24,247 nucleotides of DNA, from positions 1 through 24,247 of the forward strand of contig CAAGJJ010000147.1 of NCBI GenBank assembly GCA_900770165.1, read 5' to 3'. The position numbers were made by a program, and so were the translations under genes. Origin of the DNA: Clostridia bacterium (GTDB lineage: Bacteria > Bacillota > Clostridia > Oscillospirales > Acutalibacteraceae). Below, in pieces: positions 22,233 through 24,247 of this stretch; positions within the stretch are counted from its first letter, which is position 1; each line of letters begins with the position of its first letter. Below the pieces are notes generated by a model. It had not been told where the DNA came from. It made no database searches and saw only the letters and a list, made by a program, of their open reading frames with translations.

Positions 22233-24200
22233 TTAGTTAACTTTTTTCGCATTCTGCATCTCTGCTGCCTCCGCAGCCTTGCAGTTTACCTCTTCCGGCG
22301 TCTTGTACGTCGGCACAACCTTACGCATTGCCGCACGTACTGTTTCATCATCATTGGAGCGTATAGCCTCACGCAGGATTTCTAAGCGCGTCTGCAAATC
22401 CTCCATGCTAATCGGCTCATCCTTCTCGATGAAAATCAGGTCGTTATCCGTCTTGCGCAGCGTTTCGCTCTTCACGAGCAGCTCCTCGTAAAGCTTCTCG
22501 CCAGGACGCAAGCCAGTCTCGATAATCTCTATGTCTCTGTCCGGCTCCAGGCCGCTGAGCTTAATCATGTTCAGCGCCAAATCATAAATACGAATCGGCT
22601 GGCCCATATCCAGCACGAACAGCTCGCCGTTTTTCGCAATCGCGCCGCTGTGCAGCACAAGCTGGCTCGCCTCCGGAATCGTCATAAAGTAGCGGATGAT
22701 ACGCTTGTCTGTCAGCGTAATCGGCCCGCCGTTGGCTATCTGGCGCTTGAACAGCGGGATAACGCTGCCTGCGCTGCCCAGCACATTGCCAAAGCGTGTA
22801 TCGCTGAACACAACCCTGCTGCCGCTGGTGCTATGCGCTCTCGCGATAATTTCGCACATGCGCTTCGTCGCGCCCATGATATTCGTCGGATTTACCGCCT
22901 TATCGGTCGAAACCATCATAAAGCGGCTGACGTTATATTCTTCACACAGCTGAATCACGTTCAGCGTGCCAAAGACGTTGTTCTCCACTGCTTCGATGCA
23001 GTTCTTTTCCATGAGTGGCACATGCTTATGCGCGGCTGCATGGATAACAATATGCGGCTTGTATTCCTCCATAATGCGGCGTATCGCCGTTTCGCTGCAG
23101 ATGCTCGCGATTTCCACCTTAAAGTTCAGCTTTCCTTCGTAGCGCAAGCGCAGCTCCTGCTGCAAATCGTACACGCCATTCTCATAAATATCGAGGGCGA
23201 TAATCTGCTTCGGCGCCATCTTCGCCAGCTGACGGCACATCTCACTGCCGATGCTGCCACCGCCGCCCGTTACGAGGATTACCTTATCCTTGTAATAGCT
23301 TTCCACCAGCTCGTTGTTTACCACAATCGGCTGACGGAAAAGCAGCTCGTCAATATCAAACTCACGCAGCATACGCTTGCCGCTCTTGGCAATGTCTGCT
23401 ACCGAGAAGTCGTAAACCTTCACCTTATAACCAGCGTTGCGGTAGAGCGTGAACAGCGTTTCCTTCTTCGTATTCACGATGTTGGTGATTGCAAAAACTA
23501 TTTCCTGCACGCCCATGTCCTTGAGCTCATCGAGTGCTTCCTCGCCCTCCGCCAATACAGGCAAGCCCATGACCTCGCGTCCTTCCTTGTTCTTGTCCTG
23601 GTCGATGAAGCACACAGGAACATAGGCCGCGCTGTCGTTGCTCAGCAGCTCATCTGCCAGCACCGCGCCCAAGCGTCCGGCACCGAGAATCGCCACGCGG
23701 ATGCGCTTGTTCTCATTGCGACGCTCCTTGATAACCGTCTCGCCTGCGAACAGCACGAGCAGCCAGCGCAGCACCTCGCCCCTCTTGTTCTTGCGCACGC
23801 CAAAGCGGTAGCAATAGCGGTACATAAGACGAATGCCCACAGCTCCCAGCAGGTTCAGCAGGATAATCAGCAGCCAATTCTGGCTCTCCAGATTGTGCAG
23901 GCCGCACAGGTACTTCAGCGGAAAGTAGAACAGCAGCGCTACGCTATCCGTTGCAAACAAGCGCATATAAACATGCACACCGCCGTAGCGGATAATCATG
24001 CTATAGACCTTGCCCACTACTCGGCAAAACAGCAGGCAAAGCAGCGTCGCCGCAATCGTTATCAGCAGCTCTGACAGTGTTTTTATCCTCGTGCCATATG
24101 TGCTGAGCATGAACGCTACGGCGCATAGGTATACGATGATATCGTAAAACATCAGCTGCCAGCGTATTTTCAGTTTCTTTTCCATCAAATCTACACTCAT
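22233..24200 (-). CDS. PglF/CapD/WbpM-type membrane-bound UDP-HexNAc 4,6-dehydratase
   Basis: A 655-residue nucleotide-sugar dehydratase and first gene of the locus. About four N-terminal membrane helices (15-36, 43-62, 81-100, 109-126) are followed by a CoA-binding-like Rossmann domain (VAILGAGRLGAVLADELL, 169-186) and the catalytic SDR domain: NAD motif TGGGGSIGSE at 311-320, HAAAHKHVPLME at 387-398, and the active-site stretch STDKAVNPTNIMGATKR at 431-447. The long membrane form converts UDP-GlcNAc to the 4-keto-6-deoxy sugar with retention at C5. An in-frame TTG lies one codon earlier, but the ATG at 24200 with AAAGG in front is preferred. The gene is much richer in GC than the genes below 20.2 kb. 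Confidence 0.92.
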   Translation of the reverse strand: MSVDLMEKKLKIRWQLMFYDIIVYLCAVAFMLSTYGTRIKTLSELLITIAATLLCLLFCRVVGKVYSMIIRYGGVHVYMRLFATDSVALLFYFPLKYLCGLHNLESQNWLLIILLNLLGAVGIRLMYRYCYRFGVRKNKRGEVLRWLLVLFAGETVIKERRNENKRIRVAILGAGRLGAVLADELLSNDSAAYVPVCFIDQDKNKEGREVMGLPVLAEGEEALDELKDMGVQEIVFAITNIVNTKKETLFTLYRNAGYKVKVYDFSVADIAKSGKRMLREFDIDELLFRQPIVVNNELVESYYKDKVILVTGGGGSIGSEMCRQLAKMAPKQIIALDIYENGVYDLQQELRLRYEGKLNFKVEIASICSETAIRRIMEEYKPHIVIHAAAHKHVPLMEKNCIEAVENNVFGTLNVIQLCEEYNVSRFMMVSTDKAVNPTNIMGATKRMCEIIARAHSTSGSRVVFSDTRFGNVLGSAGSVIPLFKRQIANGGPITLTDKRIIRYFMTIPEASQLVLHSGAIAKNGELFVLDMGQPIRIYDLALNMIKLSGLEPDRDIEIIETGLRPGEKLYEELLVKSETLRKTDNDLIFIEKDEPISMEDLQTRLEILREAIRSNDDETVRAAMRKVVPTYKTPEEVNCKAAEAAEMQNAKKVN

Positions 24201-24247
24201 CAAAGCACCTTTTCCCTAATCTTTCCTATACTTCCTCAAAGCAAAGC

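Noticed and set aside
20904..22385. + strand frames of over 200 codons opposite the transferase, aminotransferase and dehydratase genes
   Set aside because: They are antisense to well-supported genes and show no family motif or ribosome binding site.
22650..24074. Long + strand reading frame (474 codons) opposite the dehydratase gene
   Set aside because: It lies wholly antisense to a firm 655-residue dehydratase in GC-rich DNA, is biased to His, Ala and Gln, and has no recognisable domain. It is a shadow of codon bias on the other strand.

Overview
The window looks like an accessory region of a low-GC Gram-positive-type (Bacillota) chromosome. Evidence is strong AGGAGG-like ribosome binding sites, AT-rich intergenic DNA, a pair of Rpn-type PD-(D/E)XK genes, and remnants of IS30, IS66 and IS3 elements. 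A gut Negativicutes-like host is a guess that the sequence alone cannot settle. No rRNA, tRNA or CRISPR array was seen.

Layout. (1) 19-1976, + strand: two Rpn-family recombination-promoting nuclease/transposase-like genes, each followed by a rho-independent terminator. (2) 1977-2560: non-coding debris with a long-range inverted repeat, a possible IS66-type end, and the first 43 or so codons of a UDP-sugar epimerase gene (minus strand), truncated and decayed. (3) 2736-7533, minus strand: a tightly coupled four-gene operon read in the order N6-adenine DNA methyltransferase, a 713-residue protein with two GHKL ATPase domains (an Hsp90/MutL/MORC-like module joined to a histidine-kinase core), a stand-alone receiver protein, and an HNH endonuclease. 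This resembles a restriction-modification system with a phosphorelay and a MORC-like ATPase built in. It is the best candidate here for an under-described defence system. (4) 7808-9999: nested insertion-sequence debris. An IS30 transposase tail (minus) is cut by an IS66 left part (+), which is cut by an IS3-type element (+) whose transposase has lost its catalytic Glu and carries a premature stop. (5) 10000-10137: a second, degraded copy of the sequence at 2294-2480, so the defence operon and IS debris lie between direct repeats. (6) 10206-24200, all minus strand: a polysaccharide (capsule or O-antigen-like, Wzx/Wzy-type) locus.

The polysaccharide genes read right to left as one close-spaced unit. 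They are a PglF/CapD-type 4,6-dehydratase, a PglE-type aminotransferase and a PglC-type initiating phosphoglycosyl transferase, which together should make a 4-aminated 6-deoxy-HexNAc and place it on undecaprenyl phosphate. Then come two GT2 and two GT4 glycosyltransferases, a Wzy-type polymerase, an ATP-grasp ligase, a Wzx-type flippase, a polysaccharide-deacetylase-like protein, and a serine-acetyltransferase-like gene broken by one in-frame amber codon. The first three genes are clearly richer in GC than the rest, as expected for a conserved front end joined to a variable, horizontally exchanged part.
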